Shown here in pieces: positions 1 through 11,045 of a stretch of DNA of 64,000 nt (its first letter is position 1; each line of letters starts with the position of its first letter). The notes beneath the pieces are model-generated. The model made no database searches, was not told the DNA's origin, and was given only the letters and a program-made list of their open reading frames with translations. The stretch spans positions 29,568,828 through 29,632,827 of the forward strand of contig CAIIXF020000010.1 of the NCBI GenBank assembly GCA_903813345.2, read 5' to 3'. The position numbers and the translations under genes are program-made. This DNA comes from Owenia fusiformis (lineage: Eukaryota; Annelida; Polychaeta; Sabellida; Oweniidae).

Positions 1-3000
1 TTTGATTTTCCTATTGAAAACCTTGGAAATCCAAGTACTAGTGAAGACGATAGTTTGACCCCGGGGGTTTGACTCAATACCATTATTCAATCTGATACAC
101 TTGCAATTGTTATTGTTCTACTGTTCGTTATGCATCTGGACTGCACTCCATGTCCCAAAAGCTCCCAAGGGCATCCTTTTACCAGGGTATTTTTCACTTC
201 GCTTGAAATTGAATTGGGAAGCTTCTTTGAGCAACTCTGATCGATTGTCGTTGATTACACAGCCAGAGCATCTGCAACTCTGTAAATCCTCATATCAAGT
301 TTAGAGAAGCAGAGATTCAAATTATTTGATTACATAAATACATCGCTGCATACATCAGTTAATTAACTGCCCTCATTTACGGAAAGAGGTCAAATATGTG
401 ATTGCAAGATGAATATAATGAATATTATGGCATTCTTATATAAGCCAAAATTAACCATACTACTGGGAAATCTGTTACCACATTGTATATTCATTGCAAT
501 TATATTTGGCGTTGAATGAACTGACTTCCTTGTTGAGATATAGTAATATACGTGGAAATAAGACGACTCTTGAGGACACCATTTATTTTTGGCTCCTGTT
601 ATGAGCTTAATTGGCAATTATTTAATCTACCTTTTCAATCTCCAGCTTTGGCTAAACAATGATAATGCACATTGGGCAACATTTTGAAAACGAAATTAAC
701 CCATGTTAAAGGATATGAGCTACATGCACAATTATGCAAAAAGAACCATAAATACAAGGAATCAACTTATTCATATGTCTATTCTTAAATGAGACCTCAG
801 AATGAGTCATTCCCAAAGCCGCTTCTCTAGAAAGTAGTCGCGTCTAATATTCTATACGGCAATAGTTTAAAAAGCATTGCTGTCCAGACAGTTCACAAGG
901 CATTTTAACTCAATTGATTTATTGTTATTAAGGCTGGCCCAGTGAAATAAATCCAGAATATATTTTCACGAAACCTTAAGAATTCACAAGGTTCATGCCT
1001 ATAGCCAGCCTTTTTCAAGGAGGTTCCGTTTTTGAAAAATTCCAGGAGATTCAAATTTGACAAAGGCCCAAAGTCATACGAAAAGTGCGCATAATTGTGA
1101 AAAATTGCATGCTCTTGAAAAGAAAATGTCCGCCCTTCCCCAATTAACCCCCTGTCCACGGGCCTGAGCTTTCAATACTGTATATCCCTATGGAAAATGT
1201 ATATATCTAGATTAGTTAGACCCTTGAGTCAGCCAATATGCCGATGAGGGAATAGTTAATACTATATATGTGTAGCTACTATATAGCTAGCTAAAACATA
1301 CTACTATTAACAGTATCAAATCAGTTTTGGATATAGGATTTATCATTCGGGAAATAATCCACTCCCACTGTCGCTATATTGCATAACAATGATTGTGAAA
1401 CACATGAAATAAAAAGTAGGCGAGGTAATAAAATCAAAGTAGATACATTAAATCAATGTCACGTTCATCAGATAACATTCTTCAAAAGAATACTTGACAA
1501 TACTTGAAACTTGAAAAATTCAATATAACCTCGACGTTTGCATGCAAAGCTACATGCAGTTAATAATATAAGTCAAAAATATGACCTCATGAGCATAACT
1601 GTTCGTAACGAATCTCGTTAACAGATGGTTATTTCAACATACATGGGAATTGAAGAGGGACACGGTCAAAGTGACCCTACCTTCATCAGTATGCAATATT
1701 GGAGAAGGCTAGCACTATATCCACGATGAGTAATAGCGTTAATAGTACCCCGTGTATCAGTGTATAGTACTAGATTTAGAACCTAGTTTCTAGTTCGTAA
1801 GTCGGGTATCAAGACACGTGTATATCCCCCTTCAACCACCCAAGCAATTCACTTGGATAAAAGGAGAATTGAGCGGGTGTGCAAGGGCTTGATACGATAC
1901 TTGACACAGGGCACATATTTTATATCAAGTCCTCCTGTATGTCAAGACCTAATGGTTTCCAGCGGGGATGTAACAGTGAACCTCATATCTCAATTTATTT
2001 TGACAAGTTTTTGTTCTTGAGACAAATCAAACTGAGACTTACATAATCCCAAGTCAAACTAAAGTAAAACATTATTATGTATTTTGTGCAATGGTAGTCT
2101 TGTATAAAATTGGTTTGAGAAGGAGCCCATAGAATTGGAAAATTAATAAAATGGGAGGGGTTTCCATTTGGGATTGCCCTATATCCCTCCTCACCATTCT
2201 TGGGATCAATACAGCCACCTCCCCCAATCGTCTCATATTTACTGTATTATTCAAGGTGTAGGCCTGTCGCAAGACTGCCATTTGCATTTTCGACGTCCTG
2301 GAATGTCCTGTTTCTGGGACGAATAGATCTAATCAGCCATTTTATAAATTTTAGAATTTAGAATTTATTCGGTACGGCCATTGTTATTAAGGACATGGCC
2401 AGACTACAATTATACCAACTTCATTATAGTTACATTAATTTACAAAGATATTGTGTTGGTTGCGATGTTATAGATTTATAAAGCAAGTAAATTAAATGGA
2501 CCTTTATGTTAATTAACCAGCTGATCGTGTACCTTAGTTATTATCGTTGCGGCATCCTTATTGCCATTTCTGCAGCGCATTCCCCAGAGCAGAGGGGTAC
2601 TACAATCGATAGATGAGTTGCAATTGTATCAGCTAGCTATTCTTGGAGATTGTCGATCAGCTGTTTCGTTTTAATCGATGGAAGAATATTGCGTTGGTAA
2701 TTTACTTCTCTGTTGCAATCACCACTGATTCCATTTCAGTTATTATCAGACTACTACTCAAGTCAAGACCCCCCCCCCAGTTTATGTAGATATTAACAAC
2801 TACAATACCTCATATATACCTCAATTCTCATCGTTCCAATACGTAAAACCATTTATTTAAACCAAAGTTAACTGTATAGTCACGAAGAAAAATGGCAATC
2901 AAAGACTGAAATCAACTACATGTATCTGAAGATGACTTACCAATTACGATGGAGTTTCTCCTTGAAATGTTCTCAATACTCTTGCTTCGAATTAATGATA

Positions 3001-3786
3001 TGTGCCGGACCACGGTCCACGCCGGTATTCGACTTTCTCGAAGAGCATGACTCAGAAATGCGGAGGTGTCTTAACAATGAGGTTTTGCAATATCTCTGGT
3101 TAACACCGGATCGATCAGCTGTTTTCTGTCAGAAATAGGTTATGTTAATGAAGTTGATTCTGAGGTCATAGCGCCGAGAACCGACAGAAGTGTAATATTG
3201 GATCGATACCGCCGACTCCAACCCAATTTCGACCACTGCGACGTTCGCCATGAAAACGCGGTTTGCGCATTGGTGAAAAGCAATCAATAATTCTAGGACT
3301 AGTACTTTTACAAACATCAGATAACATGAAGTTATAATACATAACTCGAGATTTGAGATTAAATAAACATACTTTTCAAAGGTAATACAATTGTTAAAAT
3401 GAACCACGTCTAGTAAACCCACGCGTGTTAGGTAAAGTTGTTTTGAAGTTACAATACAAATTAAAAGATTTAAGGATTTATTTATAGCTTTACGAGTGTT
3501 CATGAAAAGCATGCAATGATATATCATTTTGACTTACTTTCGCTTTGATTTCATTCTACCAACAGGCGGGTCTCACCGCTAATTTATTCATTGTCATGTG
3601 ACCTTATAATTGTATAGGAATGCTTGAGAGTTCAAAACATGATCATATGACTGTGAATGGAAAAAATTCGAACCCTGGAATTCTATTGACTGGATAACGG
3701 ATAACTATTGACAATAACATCTGCATAAAAAGTATATAAAGTAGATTAACCTTGAGATAATCAGCCTGAATAAATATAAATTAACT
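1..3786. other. No gene recognised
   Basis: AT-rich DNA with short scattered open frames and no recognisable domain. A somewhat GC-richer patch at about 2985-3280 carries open frames on both strands, but none shows a known motif or clear splice borders. I see no repeat array here. Confidence 0.5.
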
Positions 3787-3988
3787 CAGGCCCGTAGCCA
3801 GGGGGGTTCGCAGGGTTCGGGCGAACCCCCCCTGGCCAAAAATTCTTTCAAAATCATGCAGTTTTTCACCATTTTGAGCACTTCTCAAGTGATTTGAGCC
3901 ATATTTGGGCCAAAATTGTCAAATGTGAACCCCCCCTGGAAATTTTTGGAAAATGAACCCCCCTTGGCAAATCCTGGCTACGGGCCTG
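3787..3988. mobile_element. Short MITE with CAGGCCCGTAGCCAGG termini
   Basis: A 202-bp element whose ends are an inverted repeat: CAGGCCCGTAGCCAGG on the left and CCTGGCTACGGGCCTG on the right, flanked on both sides by TAACT or close to it. There is no coding capacity. The CAG...CTG ends suggest a non-autonomous hAT-like element. Part of its interior (around AAAATCATGCAGTTTTTC) recurs in a diverged copy near 26650-26740. Confidence 0.75.
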
Positions 3989-4675
3989 TAACTGTATATT
4001 GACAATTCGTAATTAACAACACCAATTGCGGGGAGGGGGGTGGGGTGCGATACAAAACAGATTTTAGCTTTTGATGAAAAAATCATTACAAAAGAGATGG
4101 CAAAATTAAACCCAGCCCCATAACACAGGCCCATGTGCCATATAGGTGCTAAATCAACAAACTTAAGAGCCCTATGGTCAGTCTACTCTTTTAATTACAA
4201 ACTTTGATTTTTCATTAATTTTAAATATTCCTACCCTACGCCACGAACGTTAACTGAATGATGAGCTGTAATAGAACAAATCATTAGTTCACTGATATTT
4301 TCAACTTTTTCCTTGAAACATAGATGGATGTCCACTAACTGGAAACTACAAAAAGTCATTACAGAACACAACAAGAAAAATAAAACATGTTAACATCCCG
4401 TGATACACCCATCATGAAGGAAAATAAAACCTTAATTATCCAGAACCATCATCTGAAAAGAAACAATGTATGATACCCCCTCCCCACCATAAATGAATTA
4501 AAAGGTAACACAAAGAAGACAGAAAACTGTTCTCCTCTTCCGCCATCTTTCTATCGAACTAGTCGAAGTTGTAATGAATTAAGCTAAGCTGGCAAAAAGA
4601 TGGCAGTGTCACGCATGTTTGTATATTTTATACGAACACAGTGTCAACTTTCAATCCGGGTCGAGTTCACGATTA

Positions 4676-4815
4676 TGCCTTGGTCACATTTGCTCCGATT
4701 TTCACTGCGGCGCCCGGCCGATTGAGTATTTTGTTCAGAATTGAATACAATATTGAATAAAACACTCAATCGGCCGGGCGCCGGCCGATGGATTGGAGCA
4801 TGTGTGACCCAGGCA
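4676..4815. mobile_element. 140-bp palindromic MITE, copy 1, TTA target duplication
   Basis: The ends are TGCCTTGGTCACA and TGTGACCCAGGCA, and the middle is an inverted repeat of the GC-rich block CGGCCGGGCGCCG around an AT-rich loop. TTA stands on each side (4673-4675 and 4816-4818), a 3-bp target duplication typical of PIF/Harbinger-derived MITEs. A second copy of exactly the same length lies at 6438-6577. Confidence 0.8.
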
Positions 4816-5827
4816 TTATGCATGTCTGCGGGGGATGGGGTAAATCATCCCCCCCATTTGATTATGAGTACTATTTAAAAGTTTTTGTGCTCCCGTTATT
4901 TTTAAATCTTGACCGACAGATAAATGACATAATTCAAGGTGTAGAGGGCAAAGTAATGATAGGCGGAAGTTGATGGCCAATTTAAATAAAACACACTAAC
5001 AATAGGTATTTATCCTGTATGCTAATATTGTAGAAAAACACAACTTAGTGAGCATTATTAATGATCTACATTTGATAAATAGTCATTCAGGATATTGAAT
5101 TCACTTTTCATCATGTCTCATTTCATTAAAATGAGCCAACGACGATGTTATAAAGGATATAGTGCGCGCTCCATTATGATCTCCCCATGAACAAAATTAT
5201 ATTTTCTATCGTTTTGAAGTATGAATGAGATTGAAAATAATTTTCTGATCATTTTGTTAGCAGTTGCTGAAATAGAACGAGGTTTGATTCTGAGTGTAAA
5301 GTAGTAGCCAATAGAAAAGTAGTATTTTGAACAAAGGGTAGTATGAAACTAAGGTAGTCATTCTCGGCTTTTTGCTTACACGAGTAACACCTAAAGAACA
5401 GGTCCATTTAACAGACTATTGGTCAACTAAGACTTTTCCCAAAAAACTCATTCTTCCATTTACTTTCAAAACCGATTGCAAGTTGTAGATAAACCTTTTT
5501 TCTTGAGGTGTGCAATTTCAAAAAGTAGCATTAGTTTTCAGTTTCTTTGAAAAATTGGCAGTAAGAACCCCTATCACAAGGCTGTCGGAATATGGGTACA
5601 CACTATGTTTACCATCAAAATAATATCAAAACTTATCATTACGTACATAGAACTTTTTATATGGAACATATGGCATACAAGCATTCGGAGTCCAACATTA
5701 AAAAAATCTATCTATGTATGAAATTTTACCAATGCAAATCTGGAAAACATTGTCATTTTGTTCACTTTGTTATCAAGTTTTAGCATGGTGCTCATTTCCT
5801 TTCGTTGAAAATTGGGACTGTATTATA

Positions 5828-5952
5828 AAGCCTTCTGGGGCTGAGCCCTCTTGGGTTGTATCGGAGTAAGCCTTCTAGGGCTAAGCCTTCTGGGGCTGTA
5901 TCAGATGAAGCCTTCTGGGGCTGTATCATACGAAGCCTTCTGGGGCTGCACC
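5828..5952. repeat. Minisatellite, about 27-bp unit
   Basis: Four to five imperfect copies of a unit around AAGCCTTCTGGGGCTGTATC. It is GC-richer than its surroundings. No open frame crosses it convincingly, so it is probably a non-coding tandem repeat. Confidence 0.75.
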
Positions 5953-6437
5953 ATTGAACATTATTCAGGTTTTATAAGTAGTTTAACGGGAGTGAAAGTT
6001 GACACCCCGAGTTGACACGTCTTTCTGCCAAGTACTAAATCCCACGCTCTGTTTTACAGAGGGACTCTGCTTCATTCAGGTGGGTGAGCCACCTGCATGT
6101 TTCCCTATAAAGGGTTTTTTCAGGTTGGTAGGCCGAAGTTGAGTCAGAGGCAGTCTCAGACGTTAACAAGGTCTCTGGGACCAAATAGCTAACCACGATA
6201 TAACCAACATTTCATTGTACTCACATAGACATCAATAAACGTTACTCTCGGCATATGCAGCCATTGCTAAATAAATTATTATTTTGTTCAGTTTGTAAGA
6301 GCAAGTGCGGGGAATGATAAGAAAATAGATTCATCTGATTTTTCAAAATAAATATACTGCTTTTGTTACTACATTTATATGTACACTAGTATCTTGTTGA
6401 CATATATTCAGCACTGTATTGATGAATGGTCCACTTA

Positions 6438-6577
6438 TGCCTGGGTCACATTTGCTGCGATTCATCGGCCGGCGCCCGGCCGATTGAGTATTTTGTTCAA
6501 AATTGAAAACATTTCTGAACACAATACTCAATCGGCCGGGCGCCGTTGTAAAAATCGGGGCAAATGTGACCAAGGCA
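6438..6577. mobile_element. 140-bp palindromic MITE, copy 2, TTA target duplication
   Basis: Same family as the element at 4676-4815: ends TGCCTGGGTCACA and TGTGACCAAGGCA, central GC-rich inverted repeat, and TTA on each side (6435-6437 and 6578-6580). The equal length and shared loop sequence show that both came from one source element. Confidence 0.8.
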
Positions 6578-6852
6578 TTATTAGGGCCAATATTCAATCA
6601 TAAAGTGTACAGGGGTAGAGATGCCAAACCAGGAAGTCTTTTTGTGTCTGTCAAAATCCATTTGCATCCTACACATCCCTACATCTTATCCAAATATGTT
6701 ATTAATTAATGAAACATAACAGTATAATCTTTGGATTAACAAAGTTGTATGGAATTTCATAAGTGTAAAAGTTGCTTTTGAAGCATTTTTCTTTAGCCAT
6801 TTTAGAGGAAAAAATGATGAAAAAATGTATAATCTTTTAATTTGAAGTACGG

Positions 6853-6945
6853 CCTGAATCGATTGCAAACTTTATATTTGCACATCTGATGTGATAAACC
6901 ATTTGTGTCATATTGTGAAGTTATCTAATTTGCAATCGATTCAGG
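6853..6945. repeat. Small inverted repeat
   Basis: Arms of 17 bp (CCTGAATCGATTGCAAA and its complement) around a loop of about 59 bp. This may be a foldback MITE remnant. No coding content. Confidence 0.6.
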
Positions 6946-6949
6946 TCAT

Positions 6950-9430
6950 AGTGTATTTTAGGTATTTTTGTGAAAATCAATAGAAACCAATGGCCTCCAT
7001 TGGAATCTGATGGTATCCACATGTTAAGTCAATAGAACACATCCAATGTCAAGCTTAAGTCAATACACCCTTGATGAACTTAATGACATCAACCTCAGCC
7101 CATGTGGGTTCAAACGCTTACATATTTTCTAAATTATTATGTGACATTGTATTCTTTATGTTACACCTAAACATGATTCATTTTGTTCATGGGGAAATCA
7201 TAATGAAAAGTGCACTAGGCCCTTTTTAAACGTATGAAATACAATTTTTTGTCGTCGATACGTCTTTTGGTGACCTACTTTTTGAAAAAACAATACTTGT
7301 GTTTTTCAGGTAGGGAGGGGTCCAAATTAACTTGTGACTTCGTATTATATAAAAAAAAAAACGTTGCAGACATTTACGTCCAATGCATCTCGATTCAATA
7401 GGTGCTAATTCAAATAATCTTATTTGTTCAAATAATGTTCATTCACAAAATTAAGTGATGTCATATAAAAATGAATTTTACAAAAGTCAATGTTATAAGA
7501 TCATTAAATAGCTTTTGTTGTATTAAACAGCTCATTATTCTTTTACATGTTTGCCTACTTTGTTATGTAAACTGAGGAAGTCATGCAGTGATAATACATC
7601 AATAAACATATTTTTCTGACATACGCAAGTATATATTAATCAAATTACAATCATATTTTAAACTTAACAGTATATGCATTCAAACTGGAGCAAACTAAAA
7701 TATATGAGGTTTCCTGATACGTATTATTGTATTGTTTTTTATTTAAGTGTCACAGGCTTAATTTCATACATATACATCTATACAATCATCCAAAAAGCCT
7801 CGAGCCACCAATGGCTTATAAGACACTGCTAATCAAAATAAATCATATAATATTATATAATAAGATGCATAATATGAGTCAGTTGCAGAAATAGGATTAT
7901 GAATAAAGCAAAACTCCATGACCTCGAACATTGTTTGATGAACTCGATCACTCAGTCAGTTGTTGAACATATGCAAATGTGGTCAGGTTAAACATTTAAG
8001 TACAATTTAAGTCCATGATATTTTCACATATTGAACATAACACTCAGTTTCACAAAGAGATGTATACAAATCTAATCCACAAGTAGAAATGATTGTTTCA
8101 TGCTGTTTATGCATTGTGTATAAACTCATCCTCCTAAGCAGGTATCCAGAATCCGTACCTCCTTCTTCCCCCTGCTATAACCAATTTGGAAGCGCCCGAT
8201 TAAAATGAATCACGTGATCTAATTATGCGCAATGACTTATACATGATTTCTGTCGCAGTGTTGCGACAGCCAATCAGATTGCGAGTTCTTAATCGGGGAA
8301 ATGCTAACTGCTTAGAGCAGGGTGTAAAAAGAAAGAAGATATTCTGGATTTTGAAGCCCTGTGATCGGAGGATGGTATAAACTGTAATCCAAAACATGAA
8401 TAAAGTGGGCAAGAGGTGGTTGTATGATGGCCCATAAAATCACATTATGTAACACCGGCACCCTGGTTCAAGTTATAGTGCAGTGGCCCATGTTTGTAGA
8501 TTTTGTGCATATTCCTTAAAACATACTCCGTTTCCAATTGTTCCCTGGTCTTCTTAGTTTCGATATAGACATTACTGTAATCCTTAGATTGCTTCAACTT
8601 TATTTTGGACCTCAAAATCCACAAGATTTTGAGGAGCGCAAGCGTATTGCTAATGATGGCTTGAGTGAAATAAAAACAAATCCAAGAACATTATGTTCTA
8701 GAGATTGTATGAGATGCGAACTGTTGGAAAGGATTTTTAAAATGAGTGAGTAAAATAAAGTAGCAAATTCGGTAGTGTAAAGAGGGGCTAGAAGTCCATG
8801 CAAGGATAGCTTTCAGTGGACTGATAAACTTTTTTCAGACTAAACCGTATGGTACCTAAGCTAATCATGTGTGAAATAGGGGTCTTCAAGGGGAATAAAA
8901 ACATACGTTCATATTAAGGAGTTAAAACATCTCTACAGTAACAATATCATTGGGGAACCGATTTATAATGCAATGAGTTTATAATCAAAACGTTTACAAC
9001 TCTCTTCGAAACCGTGAAACTGGCACTTTCCGTTGAATTTTGGTAAAACATAAATATTTCAAAATTGCTAGGTTTTCGTCAATATTTCTTCAATATCCAA
9101 ACAAATAACATTGTTTGTTATGAATTGTCTCAAATTTGGGTATGCAAAATTTCATGAGCCATTCTTGTTGTATATTTTTCGACAACACATTGAAGTAGGC
9201 GACAAACTTATGTGTGGGGCACTATGTATCATAGAAAACTAGCTGAATAACTATTAATGGAATATTTCACGATCATGCGTAGTCTATGCAACGGACTGAG
9301 TAACCACTGTAACTGAACGATTATTTATGTGAAAAACTACATGCATTTGTATAGGGAAACTTTTGCGTACAGGTTGACGTTTCGATTTAATATGCATTGC
9401 TGAAAGTCTCAAATAAAAGTTCTATGCTTC
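6950..9430. other. No gene recognised
   Basis: AT-rich intergenic or intronic DNA. An open frame at 8538-8753 has no recognisable domain. If the orphan exon at 9491-9663 belongs to a gene reaching further left, this stretch would be its last intron, but no antistasin or VWC exon is visible in it. Confidence 0.45.
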
Positions 9431-9490
9431 AAACATAAACATTTAGGAAACCATCTGCACATTATTATTCTACTGTATTTTTGTTTTCAG

Positions 9491-9663
9491 ACTGCAAGGC
9501 ACACAGTATGATCCATGCTCTTGGTGACTACGTAGACAGTGGCGATAGTTGTCAAATATGTCAGTGCATTAATGATCCCTCAGGCAAAAAGGGAGCTATA
9601 ATTGCTTGTGCATTTAAAAATAATTGTATCCCAGACCAGGATCCAATGCCTGGATACAAATGA
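9491..9663 (+). CDS. Orphan terminal exon of a VWC-like secreted protein (duplicate of the last exon at 23217-23386)
   Basis: A splice acceptor (TTGTTTTCAG) leads directly into a 56-residue frame ending in TGA. The peptide has the VWC-like spacing GDSCQICQC and IIACAFKNNC and differs from the last exon at 23217-23386 by only a few changes (an extra Ser after KAH, Asn to Ser, Arg to Gly near the end). The frame is intact, the first codon is split in the same phase, and a matching AATAAA lies 110 bp downstream. Similarity to the second locus runs from about 9430 to 9880, so intron end, exon, 3' UTR and flank were copied together. No other exon of this gene is seen upstream in the window. It is either the end of a paralogous gene whose last intron exceeds 9 kb, or an isolated duplicated exon. 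Confidence 0.7.
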
Positions 9664-9772
9664 ATCCTGTGCTGTGTACATGAGTTTTGGACCTATTGGA
9701 TCTGCAAGTAAATTAGCTAAATTACAAGATAATTAGCTTTGAAAATGTATCATATCTTTTGGAACTAAGCAA

Positions 9773-9778
9773 AATAAA
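9773..9778 (+). promoter_or_regulatory. Poly(A) signal AATAAA after the orphan exon
   Basis: AATAAA in the context GCAAAATAAAATTC, identical to the context after the paralogous exon at 23501. The conserved position supports use as the 3' end signal. Confidence 0.6.
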
Positions 9779-10214
9779 ATTCAATTTTTCTCACCCAAAC
9801 TTTGGATATTATGTTAATATTCTACATCGAGTAACCATTTGCAATGTATTCGCACGTGGTACTTTATGATGCCCTTATTTAAATAACTAGATAACACGTA
9901 TTTTCCATACCAATAATCTCAATTCAAAGGGCCACATAGTGAAATCTTGGCCCAATGGCCGAAGGCTATCGATCTCACAATGTTCCCCAGTGAAATGAAG
10001 TCATTAGTATTATCTCCATCTTCTAAAGCAAATTACAAAGTCGTTATTCGCCCTATTAGTCTAGTAGGAAGGTATGGTCCCCAAATATGTATTTTTTTAA
10101 TGTACATTTTTGTAATCCTAAAGGTCCATACTAAAGATTTTTGCATGTTCCCAGAATGAAATATTGTCCCATGGTATCCATTGGCGGCCATCTTGTCGGC
10201 CATCTTGAATTTTT

Positions 10215-11045
10215 GAAAGAGTTGATAATTATCTCAAAGTACAATAACTAAAAAAATGAAGCTATCATAGTATCCCATATTATAAGATGTAATAATTATG
10301 CAAATAGTCTCATTTGCATAAAATATGACATCATTAATCGTAATTTTTGCCTCTTTACAAAGGTATCGCACAATACCTTTCTGCCTGAGTGACCAGTCTT
10401 AGTCATCCATGAACATCCATGAATTTGATTATATAGGTACATTAATTTTGAACATATTTGCAATTGAAAGTTTTGGAAAAACATTGTCAGACACTAAGTT
10501 ATAACACTTCACATGATTATGTTACTGAAAGGGGCGTGGCACTTCTTGAGAAAGAGTTTATGTTAATCATTTCAAAGTACAATAACTTCCACAGATTTGA
10601 GAGTTGAAAGCTGTTAGTGGTACCAAAATGAAGCTATAATAGTATCCCATATTATAAGATCTAATAATTATGCAAATAGTCTCATTTGCATAAAATGTGA
10701 CATCATTTATCGTACTTTTTGCCTCTTTACAAAGGTATCGCACAATACCTTGCTGCCTGAGTGACCAGTCTTAGTCATCCATGAACATACATGAATTTAA
10801 ATATATTGGTACATTAATTTTGAACATATTTGCATTTGAAGGTTTTGGAAAAACATTGTCAGACACTAAGTTATAACACTTCACATGATTATGTTACCGA
10901 AAGGGGGCGTGGCACTTCTCGAGAAAGAGTTGATGTTAATCATTTCAAAGTGCAATAACTTCCACATATTTGAGAGTTGAAAGCTGTTAGTGGTATCAAA
11001 ATGAAGGTATCACAATATCCTACATTATAAGATACAATAATTATG
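10215..11045. repeat. Tandem repeat, 372-bp period, about 2.3 copies
   Basis: The motif AGTCTCATTTGCATAAAAT occurs about 372 bp apart (near 10307 and 10679), followed in both copies by closely matching sequence (TTTGCCTCTTTACAAAGG, AAAAACATTGTCAGACAC). A third, partial copy starts near 10933. No coding capacity. Confidence 0.8.

Noticed and set aside
3129-3527. 132-codon minus-strand open frame
   Set aside because: It shows no recognisable domain, no splice-supported partner and a composition like surrounding non-coding DNA.
8538-8753. 71-codon frame considered as another exon of the upstream paralogue
   Set aside because: It has only two nearby cysteine pairs without antistasin or VWC spacing, and no matching exon exists in the downstream gene.
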